Numbered from the stretch's first letter, positions 17,081-25,459 are shown. The stretch is DNA of 60,033 bases from Fimenecus sp963624605 (GCA_963624605.1 CAVFQD010000004.1:1-60033), one strand, 5' to 3'. The notes: generated by a model from the letters alone, not told the origin. Translations and numbers: made by a program.

Positions 17081-17401
17081 TTATTCAAACTGAGCGTTGC
17101 ACTTTTTGCAAACTCTCATTTTTTTATTGTCGCTGCCGATTGCGTGGCCTACTCTTGTAGCCTTACCGCATTTCGGGCAAACAAGCTGAACCTTGTCAGC
17201 GTACAGAGCGCTCTCTGCCTTGATAAGTCCGCCGGGCTCACCCATCTGACGGGGCTTAACATGCTTTGTTACCATGTTTACACCCTCAACGATAACCTTA
17301 CCTTCGGAAGGGCTTACCTGCATGACCTTGCCCTGTTTGCCACGGTTTTTGCCGTTGATTACCACAACGGTATCACCTGTTTTAACATGAACCTTATTCA
17401 T
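17081..17401 (-). CDS. rplX: 50S ribosomal protein L24, zinc-ribbon form
   Basis: Assembly initiator near the tunnel exit, 106 residues. The N-terminal KOW motif (VKTGDTVVVINGKNRGKQG) is followed by a C-terminal ribbon with two CxxC pairs (VCPKCGKA and VCKKCNAQ), making this the zinc-binding C+ version. Together with S4, S14 and L36 it shows that every zinc-capable protein in this cluster retains its cysteines. Confidence 0.97.
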   Translation of the reverse strand: MNKVHVKTGDTVVVINGKNRGKQGKVMQVSPSEGKVIVEGVNMVTKHVKPRQMGEPGGLIKAESALYADKVQLVCPKCGKATRVGHAIGSDNKKMRVCKKCNAQFE

Positions 17402-17415
17402 TATCAGGCACCTCC

Positions 17416-17784
17416 TTAAAGTACTTCGGGAGCGAGCGAAAGGATCTTCATATAATCCTTATCACGAAGCTCTCTTGCTACCGGTCCAAAGATACGAGTA
17501 CCTCTGGGGGTCTTATCATCTTTAATCAAAACTGCTGCGTTTTCGTCGAAACGGATATAAGTACCGTCGTCTCTGCGAACACCGCTGCACGATCTTACGA
17601 CTACTGCTTTAACTACATCGCCTTTTTTAACAACGCCGCCGGGTGCTGCTTTTTTGACAGATGCAACTATAACATCGCCTATATTAGCATACCTTCTGCC
17701 TGAACCACCGAGTACACGAATGCACATAATTTCTTTCGCACCGGTGTTATCGGCAACTTTGAGGTAAGTCTGTTGTTGTACCAC
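17416..17784 (-). CDS. rplN: 50S ribosomal protein L14
   Basis: Interface protein contacting L19 and the small subunit; the docking site of silencing factor RsfS. 122 residues, five-strand beta barrel; N-terminus VQQQTYLKVADNTGAKEIMC and C-terminus MKILSLAPEVL are standard. Ribosome site AAGGAGG before the start. Gap of 21 nt to rpsQ. Confidence 0.98.
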   Translation of the reverse strand: MVQQQTYLKVADNTGAKEIMCIRVLGGSGRRYANIGDVIVASVKKAAPGGVVKKGDVVKAVVVRSCSGVRRDDGTYIRFDENAAVLIKDDKTPRGTRIFGPVARELRDKDYMKILSLAPEVL

Positions 17785-17805
17785 AGTAATTTCCTCCTTA
17801 GAAAA

Positions 17806-18063
17806 TTATTTCGCTTTCTCGATGATTTCTACAACACGCCATCTCTTGTCTTTCGAGAGAGGACGGGTTTCCATAACAAGAACCTTGTCGCCTACGCCAC
17901 ACTGGTTGTTCTCGTCATGAGCCTTGATTTTAACTGTACGGTTGACGATCTTCTTGTAAAGCGGATGCTGAACTCTGTCTTTAATTGAAATAACTACAGT
18001 TTTGTCCATTTTATCGCTTGTTACGATACCAACCTGAGTTTTTCTGAGATTTCTTTCACTCAT
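17806..18063 (-). CDS. rpsQ: 30S ribosomal protein S17
   Basis: Primary 16S-binding protein of the OB-fold class, 85 residues. Typical N-terminus (RNLRKTQVGIVTSDKMDKT) and central HPLYKKIVNRTVKIKAHDE. AGGGAGG before the ATG. Gap of 20 nt to rpmC. Confidence 0.98.
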   Translation of the reverse strand: MSERNLRKTQVGIVTSDKMDKTVVISIKDRVQHPLYKKIVNRTVKIKAHDENNQCGVGDKVLVMETRPLSKDKRWRVVEIIEKAK

Positions 18064-18083
18064 TACGATTGTCCTCCCTTTCC

Positions 18084-18287
18084 TTAGCCTTCGTTGCCGT
18101 GTAATTCGATATCACGGATTACTGTTTTAACTCTTGCAATATCTTTCTTAACAGCACTGATACGCATTGGATTATCGAGTTGGTTGATGGCCTGCTGGAA
18201 GCGTAACTTGAAAAGCTCGTCCTTCAACTCCAAGAGTTTAGCATCCAACTCTGAGGGGGAGAGTTTTTTGATTTCATTTGCTTTCAT
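18084..18287 (-). CDS. rpmC: 50S ribosomal protein L29
   Basis: Helical-hairpin protein at the tunnel exit, where trigger factor and SRP dock with L23. 67 residues; MKANEIKKLSPSELDAKLLE at the start and the signature RISAVKKDIARVKTVI. Its start codon overlaps the rplP stop by one base, so it is translationally coupled. Confidence 0.97.
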   Translation of the reverse strand: MKANEIKKLSPSELDAKLLELKDELFKLRFQQAINQLDNPMRISAVKKDIARVKTVIRDIELHGNEG

Positions 18288-18718
18288 TATTGCTCACCAT
18301 CCTCTTCTTGTTCTGCCTTGGTAACAAACTTGCACTTGACGGGAAGCTTGTTAGCTGCAAGACGCATAGCCTCACGGGCTGTCTCCTCCGGAACACCTGC
18401 AATCTCGAACATTACTCTGCCGGGCTTAACGACTGCAACCCAGTATTCGGGCGAGCCTTTACCTGAACCCATTCGGGTCTCGGCAGGTTTCTCTGTGATG
18501 GGCTTATCCGGGAAGATTTTTATCCAAACCTGACCGCCACGCTTAATGTATCTTGTCATAGCGATACGGGCAGCTTCGATCTGATTTGCTGTAATCCAAG
18601 CAGGCTCAAGAGACACAAGACCGAAATCACCGTAGTTGACCTTATTACCTCTTGTAGCGGTACCGGTCAAACGACCTCTCTGAACTCTGCGGTATTTAAC
18701 TCTCTTAGGTAACAACAT
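18287..18718 (-). CDS. rplP: 50S ribosomal protein L16
   Basis: Organises the A-site tRNA elbow region of the large subunit. 143 residues: MLLPKRVKYRRVQRGRLTG start and the characteristic RMGSGKGSPEYWVAVVKPG loop. Overlaps rpsC by one base at its start and rpmC by one base at its end, so the three are tightly coupled. Confidence 0.98.
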   Translation of the reverse strand: MLLPKRVKYRRVQRGRLTGTATRGNKVNYGDFGLVSLEPAWITANQIEAARIAMTRYIKRGGQVWIKIFPDKPITEKPAETRMGSGKGSPEYWVAVVKPGRVMFEIAGVPEETAREAMRLAANKLPVKCKFVTKAEQEEDGEQ

Positions 18719-19389
18719 TATTTTGTGCCTCCTTCCTTGCGAGGCTTGCGGCTGTCGTGAAGAACCTCACCCTTGTAAATCCAGACCTTAACGCCGATAC
18801 GACCGTAGGTTGTCTTTGCCTCTGCAAAGCCGTAGTCAATATCCGCACGGATGGTCTGAAGCGGGATAGTACCTTCATGATAGCTCTCGGAGCGTGCGAT
18901 TTCCGCACCGCCGATACGGCCGCTAACCTGTGTCTTAATACCTTTAGCACCGAGCTTCATCGTTCTGCCGATTGACTGCTTGAGAGCGCGTCTGAAAGAA
19001 ATTCTTCTTTCAAGCTGAGAAGCGATGTTCTCTGCAACGAGCTGAGCGTTGAGGTCGGGCTGCTTGATTTCAATAATGTTTACGAAAACCTCTTTGTCAC
19101 CGCCGAGCATTTGCTTGCAGGTAGCTTTGAGCTTTTCGATTTCTGCGCCGCCCTTACCGATAACCATACCGGGCTTTGCGCAATGAATATTGACACGAAC
19201 TCTCTTCGTGTCTCTTTCGATTTCTACCTTCGGCACACCTGCGGGAGCAAGTGATTCAAGGAGATACTTACGGAGCTTTACGTCCGATACAAGAGTATCG
19301 CCGAAATCTTTTTTGTCGGAGTACCAACGCGACTCCCAATCCTTAATAACACCGATACGAAGTCCGGTAGGATTTATTTTCTGACCCAT
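18718..19389 (-). CDS. rpsC: 30S ribosomal protein S3
   Basis: Forms the mRNA entry channel with S4 and S5. 223 residues: N-terminus MGQKINPTGLRIGVIKDWES, a KH domain with the GKGG loop (GMVIGKGGAEIEKLK) and a C-terminal domain (GRIGGAEIARSESYHEG). Gap of 19 nt from rplV; GGAGG precedes the ATG. Confidence 0.98.
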   Translation of the reverse strand: MGQKINPTGLRIGVIKDWESRWYSDKKDFGDTLVSDVKLRKYLLESLAPAGVPKVEIERDTKRVRVNIHCAKPGMVIGKGGAEIEKLKATCKQMLGGDKEVFVNIIEIKQPDLNAQLVAENIASQLERRISFRRALKQSIGRTMKLGAKGIKTQVSGRIGGAEIARSESYHEGTIPLQTIRADIDYGFAEAKTTYGRIGVKVWIYKGEVLHDSRKPRKEGGTK

Positions 19390-19408
19390 TGTATTACCTC
19401 CTCCTCAC

Positions 19409-19741
19409 TTATTCTGCTTCTTTAAGCACAAGATAAATGTGCGAAGTCTTTTTGTTAATTCTGTATGCACGGCCCTGAGCTCTCGGTCTGATTCTCTTGA
19501 GCGTGGGACCTTGGTCAACATGGCAAGACGAAATGTAAAGTCTTGATGTGTCCATGTCTTTGTTTTCTGCATTTGCCATTGCTGATTTCAAAAGCTTTTC
19601 AAGCGGTTCACACGCAGCCTTGGGTGTGTACTTGAGAATAGCTAATGCTTCATCGCAAGGCTTGTTTCTGATTAAGTCAAGTACGATCTGAACCTTACGG
19701 GGCGCGATGCGTACATTTGTTACCTTTGCCGTTGCTTCCAT
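19409..19741 (-). CDS. rplV: 50S ribosomal protein L22
   Basis: Its beta hairpin lines the exit tunnel near the macrolide site. 110 residues; starts MEATAKVTNVRIAPRKVQIV. The tunnel hairpin segment (GPTLKRIRPRAQGRAYRI) looks intact, with no insertion or deletion of the kind linked to macrolide resistance. Gap of 25 nt from rpsS. Confidence 0.97.
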   Translation of the reverse strand: MEATAKVTNVRIAPRKVQIVLDLIRNKPCDEALAILKYTPKAACEPLEKLLKSAMANAENKDMDTSRLYISSCHVDQGPTLKRIRPRAQGRAYRINKKTSHIYLVLKEAE

Positions 19742-19766
19742 TAGTTAATACACTCCTTTCGACTGA

Positions 19767-20048
19767 TTATTTACCGTTATTTGAAGTCTTTGAACCGGCA
19801 TGACCCTTAAAGGTTCTTGTCGGTGCAAATTCACCAAGCTTATGACCTACCATATCTTCGGTAACATATACCGGAACATGCTTTCTGCCGTCATGAACAG
19901 CAAATGTATGTCCGACAAAGTCCGGGAATATAGTAGAGCTGCGGCTCCATGTTTTAAGAACGATTTTTTCGCCGTTCTTGTTCATTTCCTGAACCTTTTT
20001 GAGCAACTTGGGTTCCACAAAAGGTCCTTTTTTAGTACTTCTGCTCAT
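19767..20048 (-). CDS. rpsS: 30S ribosomal protein S19
   Basis: Head protein that pairs with S13 and contacts A-site tRNA. 93 residues; MSRSTKKGPFVEPKLLKKV start and GHKLGEFAPTRTFKGHAG near the C-terminus are diagnostic. AGGGAG before the ATG; 18-nt gap from rplB. Confidence 0.98.
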   Translation of the reverse strand: MSRSTKKGPFVEPKLLKKVQEMNKNGEKIVLKTWSRSSTIFPDFVGHTFAVHDGRKHVPVYVTEDMVGHKLGEFAPTRTFKGHAGSKTSNNGK

Positions 20049-20066
20049 AATCTACACTCCCTTCTC

Positions 20067-20897
20067 TTATTTACCGTTACGGCGTTTAACAATCATCTTG
20101 TTAGAAGCCTTTTTCTTATTTCTTGTCTTATAGCCAAGAGCAGGTTTGCCCCAAGGTGTGCAGGGACCGGGACGACCGATCGGAGACTTACCTTCACCAC
20201 CGCCGTGCGGGTGGTCGTTCGGGTTCATGACAGAACCGCGGACTGTGGGTCTGATACCCAAGTGGCGTGTACGGCCTGCTTTGCCGAGCTTGACATTTTC
20301 ATGGTCGGTGTTGCCGACAGTACCGATTGTTGCTTTACATTCAGCTGAAACATTGCGAAGCTCGCCCGAAGGGAGACGAAGAAGCGCAAAGCCGTTTTCC
20401 TTAGCCATAAGCTGTGCGGAGTTACCTGCCGCTCTTGCCAACTGACCGCCTCTGCCGGGATAAAGCTCAACATTGTGAACAACCGTACCGGTGGGGATAT
20501 CCTTGAGTTTAAGTGCGTTACCGACTTTGATGTCCGCCTGAGCACCCTCTTCTACCTTGTCGCCTACTTTAAGACCGACGGGAGCAAGGATATATCTCTT
20601 CTCGCCGTCCTCGTATTCAACAAGTGCGATGTGAGATGAACGGTTGGGATCGTATTCAATCGTAAGAACGGTTGCTACGCCCTCTTTATCTCTCTTGAAG
20701 TCGATAATTCTGTATTTTCTTCTGTTTCCGCCGCCCTTATGACGAACGGTAATTCTTCCGTAGCTGTTACGGCCTGCGTTCTTTTTGAGAGGAGCAAGGA
20801 GACTTCTCTCGGGAGCGACCTTTGAAAGCTCGGAATAATCCGTAACCGACATATTACGTCTTGAGTTGATAGTCGGCTTATAGACCTTAATAGACAT
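20067..20897 (-). CDS. rplB: 50S ribosomal protein L2
   Basis: Largest conserved large-subunit protein, needed for subunit association and peptidyl-transferase structure. 276 residues: OB-fold, SH3-like barrel and the C-terminal extension with the conserved GVMNPNDHPHGGGEG-type loop (here SVMNPNDHPHGGGEGKS), including the His implicated near the catalytic centre. It follows rplW after 65 nt; that gap contains an imperfect stem-loop (AATAACGG...CCGTTgagTTATT) of unknown role. Confidence 0.98.
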   Translation of the reverse strand: MSIKVYKPTINSRRNMSVTDYSELSKVAPERSLLAPLKKNAGRNSYGRITVRHKGGGNRRKYRIIDFKRDKEGVATVLTIEYDPNRSSHIALVEYEDGEKRYILAPVGLKVGDKVEEGAQADIKVGNALKLKDIPTGTVVHNVELYPGRGGQLARAAGNSAQLMAKENGFALLRLPSGELRNVSAECKATIGTVGNTDHENVKLGKAGRTRHLGIRPTVRGSVMNPNDHPHGGGEGKSPIGRPGPCTPWGKPALGYKTRNKKKASNKMIVKRRNGK

Positions 20898-20962
20898 TTT
20901 TTCACTCTCCTTAATAACGGCTTAGCGGAGCTGTCTTTACTCCATACATTACCGTTGAGTTA

Positions 20963-21256
20963 TTACATCATTCCGTCGAAGAATTCAATGGTCTTGCTGT
21001 CTTCCGTAAGAGTAACAACAGCCTTTTTCCAAGACTCTGTGTAACCCTCGAATCGACCGTATCTTCTCAAATGACCCTTGCAGTTCATTGTGTTGACCTT
21101 AGCGACCTTAACGCCGAAAAGTTTTTCAACAGCTTCTTTAATTTCGGGTTTTGTAGCATCCTTGGCAACCTTGAAGGAATATTTCTTCTCGGCAGTGCCC
21201 ATCATGCTTTCCTCTGTAATTACCGGACGGAGGATAATATCCTGAGCAAATTTCAT
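20963..21256 (-). CDS. rplW: 50S ribosomal protein L23
   Basis: Tunnel-exit docking site for trigger factor and SRP, 97 residues. Contains the family pattern DIILRPVITEESM at the N-terminus and VAKVNTMNCKGHLRR in the middle. Its ATG overlaps the rplD stop by one base, indicating coupling. Confidence 0.97.
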   Translation of the reverse strand: MKFAQDIILRPVITEESMMGTAEKKYSFKVAKDATKPEIKEAVEKLFGVKVAKVNTMNCKGHLRRYGRFEGYTESWKKAVVTLTEDSKTIEFFDGMM

Positions 21257-21879
21257 TATGCATATACCTCCTCAATCTTTGAAACCGCATCCTTAACAAC
21301 AACGATTGTGTTGCAGTTGAGAATATCGTAAACGTTAAGTGTGTTTACAAGAGAAACCTTTGTACCCTCAATGTTGCGGGCGCTTCTGTAAACTACATCG
21401 TCTTTCTCGGGGAGAACGATAAGAGTTTTCTTGCCTGCCTTGACAGCCGAAAGAACTCCTGCCATTTCCTTTGTCTTGATTGCGTCCATCGAAAGTGAGT
21501 CAACAACGATCATTTCGTTTTCTGCAACCTTTGTCGAAAGAGCGGACTTCATAGCGAGTCTCTTAACCTTTTTGTTAACATCGATACCGTATTCACGGGG
21601 CTTCGGGCCGAGTGCGATACCGCCGTGTGTCCACTGCGGAGATCTTGTTGAGCCCTGTCTTGCACGACCTGTTCCCTTCTGTCTCCACGGCTTTTTACCG
21701 CCGCCCGAAACTTCGGAACGAGTAAGTGTTGACTGAGTGCCCTGACGCTGTGCCGCAAGGTAGCTTACTACCATGAGGTGCATAGCCGACATGTTGGGTT
21801 CGATTGCGAAGATACCGTCGTTAAGCTCGATATCAGAAACTTTCTTACCTGCTTTATCCAATACTGCTAATTTAGCCAT
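21256..21879 (-). CDS. rplD: 50S ribosomal protein L4
   Basis: Reaches into the exit tunnel and, in several bacteria, represses its own operon by binding the S10 leader. 207 residues; the tunnel loop includes GGGKKPWRQKGTGRARQGS, with the KPWRQKGTGRAR core wild type in appearance. Overlaps rplW by one base; 17-nt gap from rplC. Relevant to the structured leader upstream of rpsJ. Confidence 0.98.
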   Translation of the reverse strand: MAKLAVLDKAGKKVSDIELNDGIFAIEPNMSAMHLMVVSYLAAQRQGTQSTLTRSEVSGGGKKPWRQKGTGRARQGSTRSPQWTHGGIALGPKPREYGIDVNKKVKRLAMKSALSTKVAENEMIVVDSLSMDAIKTKEMAGVLSAVKAGKKTLIVLPEKDDVVYRSARNIEGTKVSLVNTLNVYDILNCNTIVVVKDAVSKIEEVYA

Positions 21880-21896
21880 TCTTCAACACTCCTTTC

Positions 21897-22532
21897 TTAC
21901 TTACTCTTAACTGTGTCTGCGAGAACAACAATTCCGCCCTTGGGTCCGGGAATGGCGCCCTTGATAGCGATGAGATTGTTTTCAACATCAACCTTTACTA
22001 CGTCAAGATTCTGGATTGTAACTCTCTCTGCACCGAGGTGACCTGCGAGCTTCTTTCCCTTGTAAACTCTTGACGGATCCGAACAAGCACCCAAGGAACC
22101 TGCGTGTCTTGCTACGGGACCTGTACCGTGTGATTCTTTAAGTCTCGAGAAGTTCCATCTCTTGATTGCGCCTGCGGTACCTTTACCCTTGCTTGTACCT
22201 ACAACGTCAACTCTGTCGCCCGCTGCGAAAACGTCTGCTTTGAGAACATCGCCTACGTTAAGAGCGTCTGTGTCGTCGAGTCTGAACTCTCTGAGTACTT
22301 TCTTCGGTGCAACGTTTGCCTTCTTGAAGTGACCTGCTTCAGGCTTGTTGACTCTTGTGATTTTAACATCACCGAAGCCTACCTGAACCGCAGCGTAACC
22401 GTCGTTTTCAACGGTCTTCTTCTGAACGACTGTGCACGGACCTGCTTCAACGACCGTAACGGGGATTACTTTACCGTCTTCGTCGAAAAGCTGAGTCATA
22501 CCGATCTTTTTACCAATAAGACCTTTTTTCAT
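21897..22532 (-). CDS. rplC: 50S ribosomal protein L3
   Basis: Assembly initiator whose loop approaches the peptidyl-transferase centre. 211 residues: MKKGLIGKKIGMTQLFDEDG start and the central GTSKGKGTAGAIKRWNF pattern. The gap to rpsJ is 64 nt. AAGGAGG lies before the ATG. Confidence 0.98.
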   Translation of the reverse strand: MKKGLIGKKIGMTQLFDEDGKVIPVTVVEAGPCTVVQKKTVENDGYAAVQVGFGDVKITRVNKPEAGHFKKANVAPKKVLREFRLDDTDALNVGDVLKADVFAAGDRVDVVGTSKGKGTAGAIKRWNFSRLKESHGTGPVARHAGSLGACSDPSRVYKGKKLAGHLGAERVTIQNLDVVKVDVENNLIAIKGAIPGPKGGIVVLADTVKSK

Positions 22533-22596
22533 TTTTATTTCCTCCTTTGGTTATTGGTTGGCTCTCGCCAACTTGACCTGTAAGCGTAAAGCGAAA

Positions 22597-22911
22597 TTAC
22601 TTAATTTCAACTTCAACGCCTGCGGGAAGCTCAAGACTTGTAAGAGCCTCAACGGTTTTGTTTGAGGGTCTTAAAATGTCGATAAGCCTTTTGTGCGTTC
22701 TCTGCTCAAACTGTTCACGGCTGTCCTTGTACTTATGAACCGCACGAAGGATAGTAACAACTTCCTTCTCTGTGGGAAGCGGAACAGGACCCGAAACCTG
22801 AGCGCCTGTGCGCTTTGCGGTTTCAACAATCTTCTCTGCTGCCTTATCGACAACATCGTGATCGTAGCCTTTAAGTCTGATTCTGATTTTTTTGCCTTTT
22901 GCTGCTGCCAT
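22597..22911 (-). CDS. rpsJ: 30S ribosomal protein S10
   Basis: Head protein and, with NusB, part of antitermination complexes. 104 residues; KKIRIRLKGYDHDVVDKAAEKI-type N-terminus (quoted as IRIRLKGYDHDVVD) and PLPTEKEVVTILR. It is the first gene of the superoperon; no fusA/tuf precede it here. AAGGAGG stands 7 nt before the ATG and just after a three-way-junction RNA structure. Confidence 0.98.
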   Translation of the reverse strand: MAAAKGKKIRIRLKGYDHDVVDKAAEKIVETAKRTGAQVSGPVPLPTEKEVVTILRAVHKYKDSREQFEQRTHKRLIDILRPSNKTVEALTSLELPAGVEVEIK

Positions 22912-23213
22912 TGGTTTTGCCTCCTTAAAAAATTAGGGCAATGCTTTTTAACAACCTTGCCGGGCGTTCCCACCCTCTGCAATATAAAAATCCGAAAAAT
23001 TTCGGACGGTTAAAAAGCACACAGTTTCTCCTTGTTTCACGCAGTTGGGGTACGCTACATAAGGGAAAACATATAATTTCGCCCGGTTTGTAATCGGACA
23101 TACTCCGTGATAATTCCCTGCATCAAAGTGCAGCCACCTATCACATCATCGCATATCATAACGCCGGTAAATGGGCATAATTCGCCTATTCCACAGCGTG
23201 CCTAGGTATTTTA
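22912..23213 (-). promoter_or_regulatory. S10 operon leader RNA, structured
   Basis: About 290 nt of untranslated leader between the predicted promoter and rpsJ. In the mRNA TGCTTTTTAAC (23009-23019) and GTTAAAAAGCA's partner (22942-22952) form an 11-bp closing stem around two arms: TCCGAAA/TTTCGGA at 22991-23006 and TTGC-CGGG...CCC-GCAA at 22957-22982. That is a compact three-way junction of 78 nt, 15 nt before the rpsJ ribosome site. Further upstream, 23107-23144 makes GTGATA...TATCAC with an inner CTGCA/TGCAG hairpin. No terminator T-run is visible. This resembles a ribosomal-protein autoregulatory leader, with L4 the obvious candidate by analogy; the class is not one I recognise. Confidence 0.55.
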
Positions 23214-23236
23214 TCACATAACTTTGTCAAATGCAA
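23208..23236 (-). promoter_or_regulatory. rpsJ (S10-spc-alpha) promoter
   Basis: Minus strand: TTGCAT (23231-23236), 17 bp, TAAAAT (23208-23213), with an extended -10 (TGA before TAAAAT). Transcription would begin near 23200, giving a leader of about 290 nt. An internal TTGACA nearby is only 11 bp from the same -10 and is less likely to be used. Confidence 0.55.
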
Positions 23237-23340
23237 CAACTTTTTATAAAAAAGTTCGTGAAAAAAGCCGAAAATTTTTAATAATAGACAGTGTGCTTTT
23301 CGTCACCACAACATTTAGTGCTTTCCGCCGTTTTTTCTCA

Positions 23341-23391
23341 AAAAGCACGCCGCCGAAGGTCGTTTTCTGACCCTCGGCGCACGCTGCTTTT
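23341..23391 (-). terminator. Terminator after the CpsB-like gene
   Basis: On the minus strand CGCCGAGGGTC pairs with GACCTTCGGCG across an AGAAAAC loop; outer bases extend the stem (AGCAGCGTG with GCGTGCT, imperfect), and GCTTTTTGAG follows. It isolates the phosphatase/exporter pair from the ribosomal operon. Confidence 0.85.
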
Positions 23392-23421
23392 GTTATATAT
23401 ATTATAATGGTATAGGAAAAA

Positions 23422-24165
23422 TCAAAAATATTCGACTTCTTTTTCGGGGAAAATCTCGTCCTTAAGCACCCTCATCGGAGCCTCTTCAAGCAGATGCCTG
23501 AGCATTCCTTCGGAGATGCTTTCAGGAAATTCTTCGATTTTGTCAAGAAGCCTGTTGTTTCTTCTTCTGTGCGAATGGGCGTCGGTTGCGACAAAATCCG
23601 CAAATCCTCTGAGTATAAGCGCCTCGGTAAATTCCTGCATTTCTTCTCCGCCGTGTCCCGCAAGAGAAGAAGCGTTTACCTGAAACATACAGCCCATATC
23701 CCACAGCTCGTTTACGATTTCGGGATTTTGTGCAAAAGTAATATATCTCTCCGGGTGCGCGATTATCGGAATATACCCCCTGCCGAGGATTTCCTCTGCG
23801 TATATAACAGCTCTTTCGGAGTCAAAAGGTTTGAGTGTGTATTCGCAGAGCATATATCTGCTTTTGCCGAGCGTGAGTCCGTCAAGTTCTCCCGCCGTGA
23901 ACACCTTGCTGTTGAGGAAAACCTCGGCTCCGTAGGTCACAGCCACCTTATGCTCAACGCTTTCAAGCATATCCTCAAAGCTCTCAATTGCCTCATCGCG
24001 GTTGTAAAGGAATTCGTCAATCCGTTCAAAATCAGTAAAGTGCGGAGTTGCAATCACGGCTTGGATATTGTTATGCGCCGCAGTCCTCAGCATCTCGGCG
24101 GACTCCTCAATATCGGGAGCACCGTCATCTATTCCGGGTAAAATATGACAATGAATATCAATCAC
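23422..24165 (-). CDS. CpsB/CapC-type PHP tyrosine-protein phosphatase
   Basis: A 247-residue PHP-fold metal-dependent phosphoesterase of the CpsB/YwqE family, which dephosphorylates bacterial tyrosine kinases that control capsule or exopolysaccharide assembly. Motifs: IDIHCHILPGIDDGA (HxH metal pair), VIATPHF (His), AEVFLNSKVF, IAHPERY (His) and VATDAHSHRRR (Asp, His). The GTG at 24165 is chosen because GGAGG lies 7 nt upstream. No kinase or polysaccharide gene is in the window, so the partner is unknown. It lies 13 nt after the AI-2E family gene. Confidence 0.85.
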   Translation of the reverse strand: MIDIHCHILPGIDDGAPDIEESAEMLRTAAHNNIQAVIATPHFTDFERIDEFLYNRDEAIESFEDMLESVEHKVAVTYGAEVFLNSKVFTAGELDGLTLGKSRYMLCEYTLKPFDSERAVIYAEEILGRGYIPIIAHPERYITFAQNPEIVNELWDMGCMFQVNASSLAGHGGEEMQEFTEALILRGFADFVATDAHSHRRRNNRLLDKIEEFPESISEGMLRHLLEEAPMRVLKDEIFPEKEVEYF

Positions 24166-24178
24166 AAAATTACCTCCG

Positions 24179-25396
24179 TCAATTATTCTCCGCTTCCGCC
24201 TTTTCCTCTGCGGCAACCTCAGCCTCAACCTCTTCGACCGTAACCGGCTTTTTCCTGAAAATATGGATAACGCCGTCGTCGTTGAGAACCTTGAGTACCA
24301 TAATACTTATCGGCAAAAGGAAAAGTCCTATAAAGCCGAAGAGACGGGTGCCAACATACATTGCGGTAATCGTAACATATGCGGGAAGTCCGAGCTGGGA
24401 AGCCACAAGCTTTGGTTCGATTATCTGCCTTATAACGGTAATTATCGCATAAACCGCAAGTATGCCGATACCGAAGCCGATATGATCCGTAAGCAGCGAC
24501 CAAACTCCCCACGGTATCAATATTGTACCCGTTCCGAGCACGGGAAGAATGTCAACTATTGCGGTTATGAGCGAAATCGCAAAAATGTATCCGCCCGTAT
24601 ACACACCTATTATTTTAAGGAACGAGAGCCCGATAACCATTTCCGAGAAAGTAACCAGAATGATTATACAGTACGCCTTTGCCATTTTGCCGAGCGTCGA
24701 GAAAAGTATATTCTTTGTTCTGACGATTTTTGCAGCATTTCTTTCACCTGCAAGCTTCAGTGTAAGATTGCGCAAAGACGCATAATCCGAGGTCATAAAG
24801 CAGCCCGATACTATTGCGACGATAATTCCGACAGCAATCATAGGTATTTGCTTAGCCGTGCCCCATACGGCACCTATCGGTGAAGCGAGCCACGAAAAGT
24901 CCATACTTCCGGTTTTTTCAACCGCAGAGGCTGCGGTATCGTTGACAGGCGCGTCGGAGCCGAGCACCTTTGTAAGTGCTTCCTGCGCATAGGCGGAAAG
25001 GCTTGTCCTGAGGCTGTCCGGCAATATCGTAAGCTTCGTTTCAATCCATACGCCTACCTGTTCAATAAACAGAGATGTGTTCTCCAGCTTCAGCATCAGA
25101 TAATCAAAAAATGACTTCATTTCCGAAAACAGCTTCATCAAAGCAAGCACTATTATCGAGCCGAGCACCACAAAGCAAAACACAACGAGCAGCGCCGAAA
25201 ATATTCCCCGTCCGCCGTGAGCCTTCTTGGTAAGGTAATTAACAGGCTTCTGTAACACCGTAGCCACAAAAAGCGCAGTTAAAAACGGGAGACATATCCC
25301 GAAAGCGTATTTGAAAAACAAGAAAAACAATCCGATAATTACGGCAAAGTACATAATGTTTATTAAAAATCTTCGCCTTTTTTCCGTTGTATTCAT
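24179..25396 (-). CDS. AI-2E family transporter (PerM-like membrane protein)
   Basis: A 405-residue integral membrane protein with about eight hydrophobic segments in the AI-2E/PerM arrangement: a pair near the N-terminus (residues about 15-50), a helical region with MKLFSEMKSFFDYLMLKLEN, and a C-terminal cluster holding the conserved VDILPVLGTGTILIPW motif. The ATG at 25396 has AAGGAGG 7 nt upstream. The C-terminus is a Glu/Ala-rich tail. Family members range from AI-2 exporters to Na+/H+ antiporters; which applies is unknown. Likely co-transcribed with the downstream phosphatase. Confidence 0.88.
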   Translation of the reverse strand: MNTTEKRRRFLINIMYFAVIIGLFFLFFKYAFGICLPFLTALFVATVLQKPVNYLTKKAHGGRGIFSALLVVFCFVVLGSIIVLALMKLFSEMKSFFDYLMLKLENTSLFIEQVGVWIETKLTILPDSLRTSLSAYAQEALTKVLGSDAPVNDTAASAVEKTGSMDFSWLASPIGAVWGTAKQIPMIAVGIIVAIVSGCFMTSDYASLRNLTLKLAGERNAAKIVRTKNILFSTLGKMAKAYCIIILVTFSEMVIGLSFLKIIGVYTGGYIFAISLITAIVDILPVLGTGTILIPWGVWSLLTDHIGFGIGILAVYAIITVIRQIIEPKLVASQLGLPAYVTITAMYVGTRLFGFIGLFLLPISIMVLKVLNDDGVIHIFRKKPVTVEEVEAEVAAEEKAEAENN

Positions 25397-25430
25397 TTTG
25401 AACCTCCTTATAAACGCTTTATTATTATAC

Positions 25431-25459
25431 ATTTTATACTATTTTTTGAAATCTTACAA
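25431..25459 (-). promoter_or_regulatory. Promoter for the AI-2E family gene
   Basis: Minus strand TTGTAA (25454-25459), 17-bp spacer, TAAAAT (25431-25436). Predicted start near 25424, about 28 nt before the chosen ATG, which supports the start at 25396 rather than the in-frame ATG at 25432. Confidence 0.6.

Noticed and set aside
20898..20962. Terminator between rplW and rplB
   Set aside because: The imperfect stem has no T-run and lies inside a conserved co-transcribed block.
23209..23230. TTGACA just upstream of rpsJ -10 as the -35
   Set aside because: The spacing is only 11 bp; TTGCAT at 17 bp fits better.
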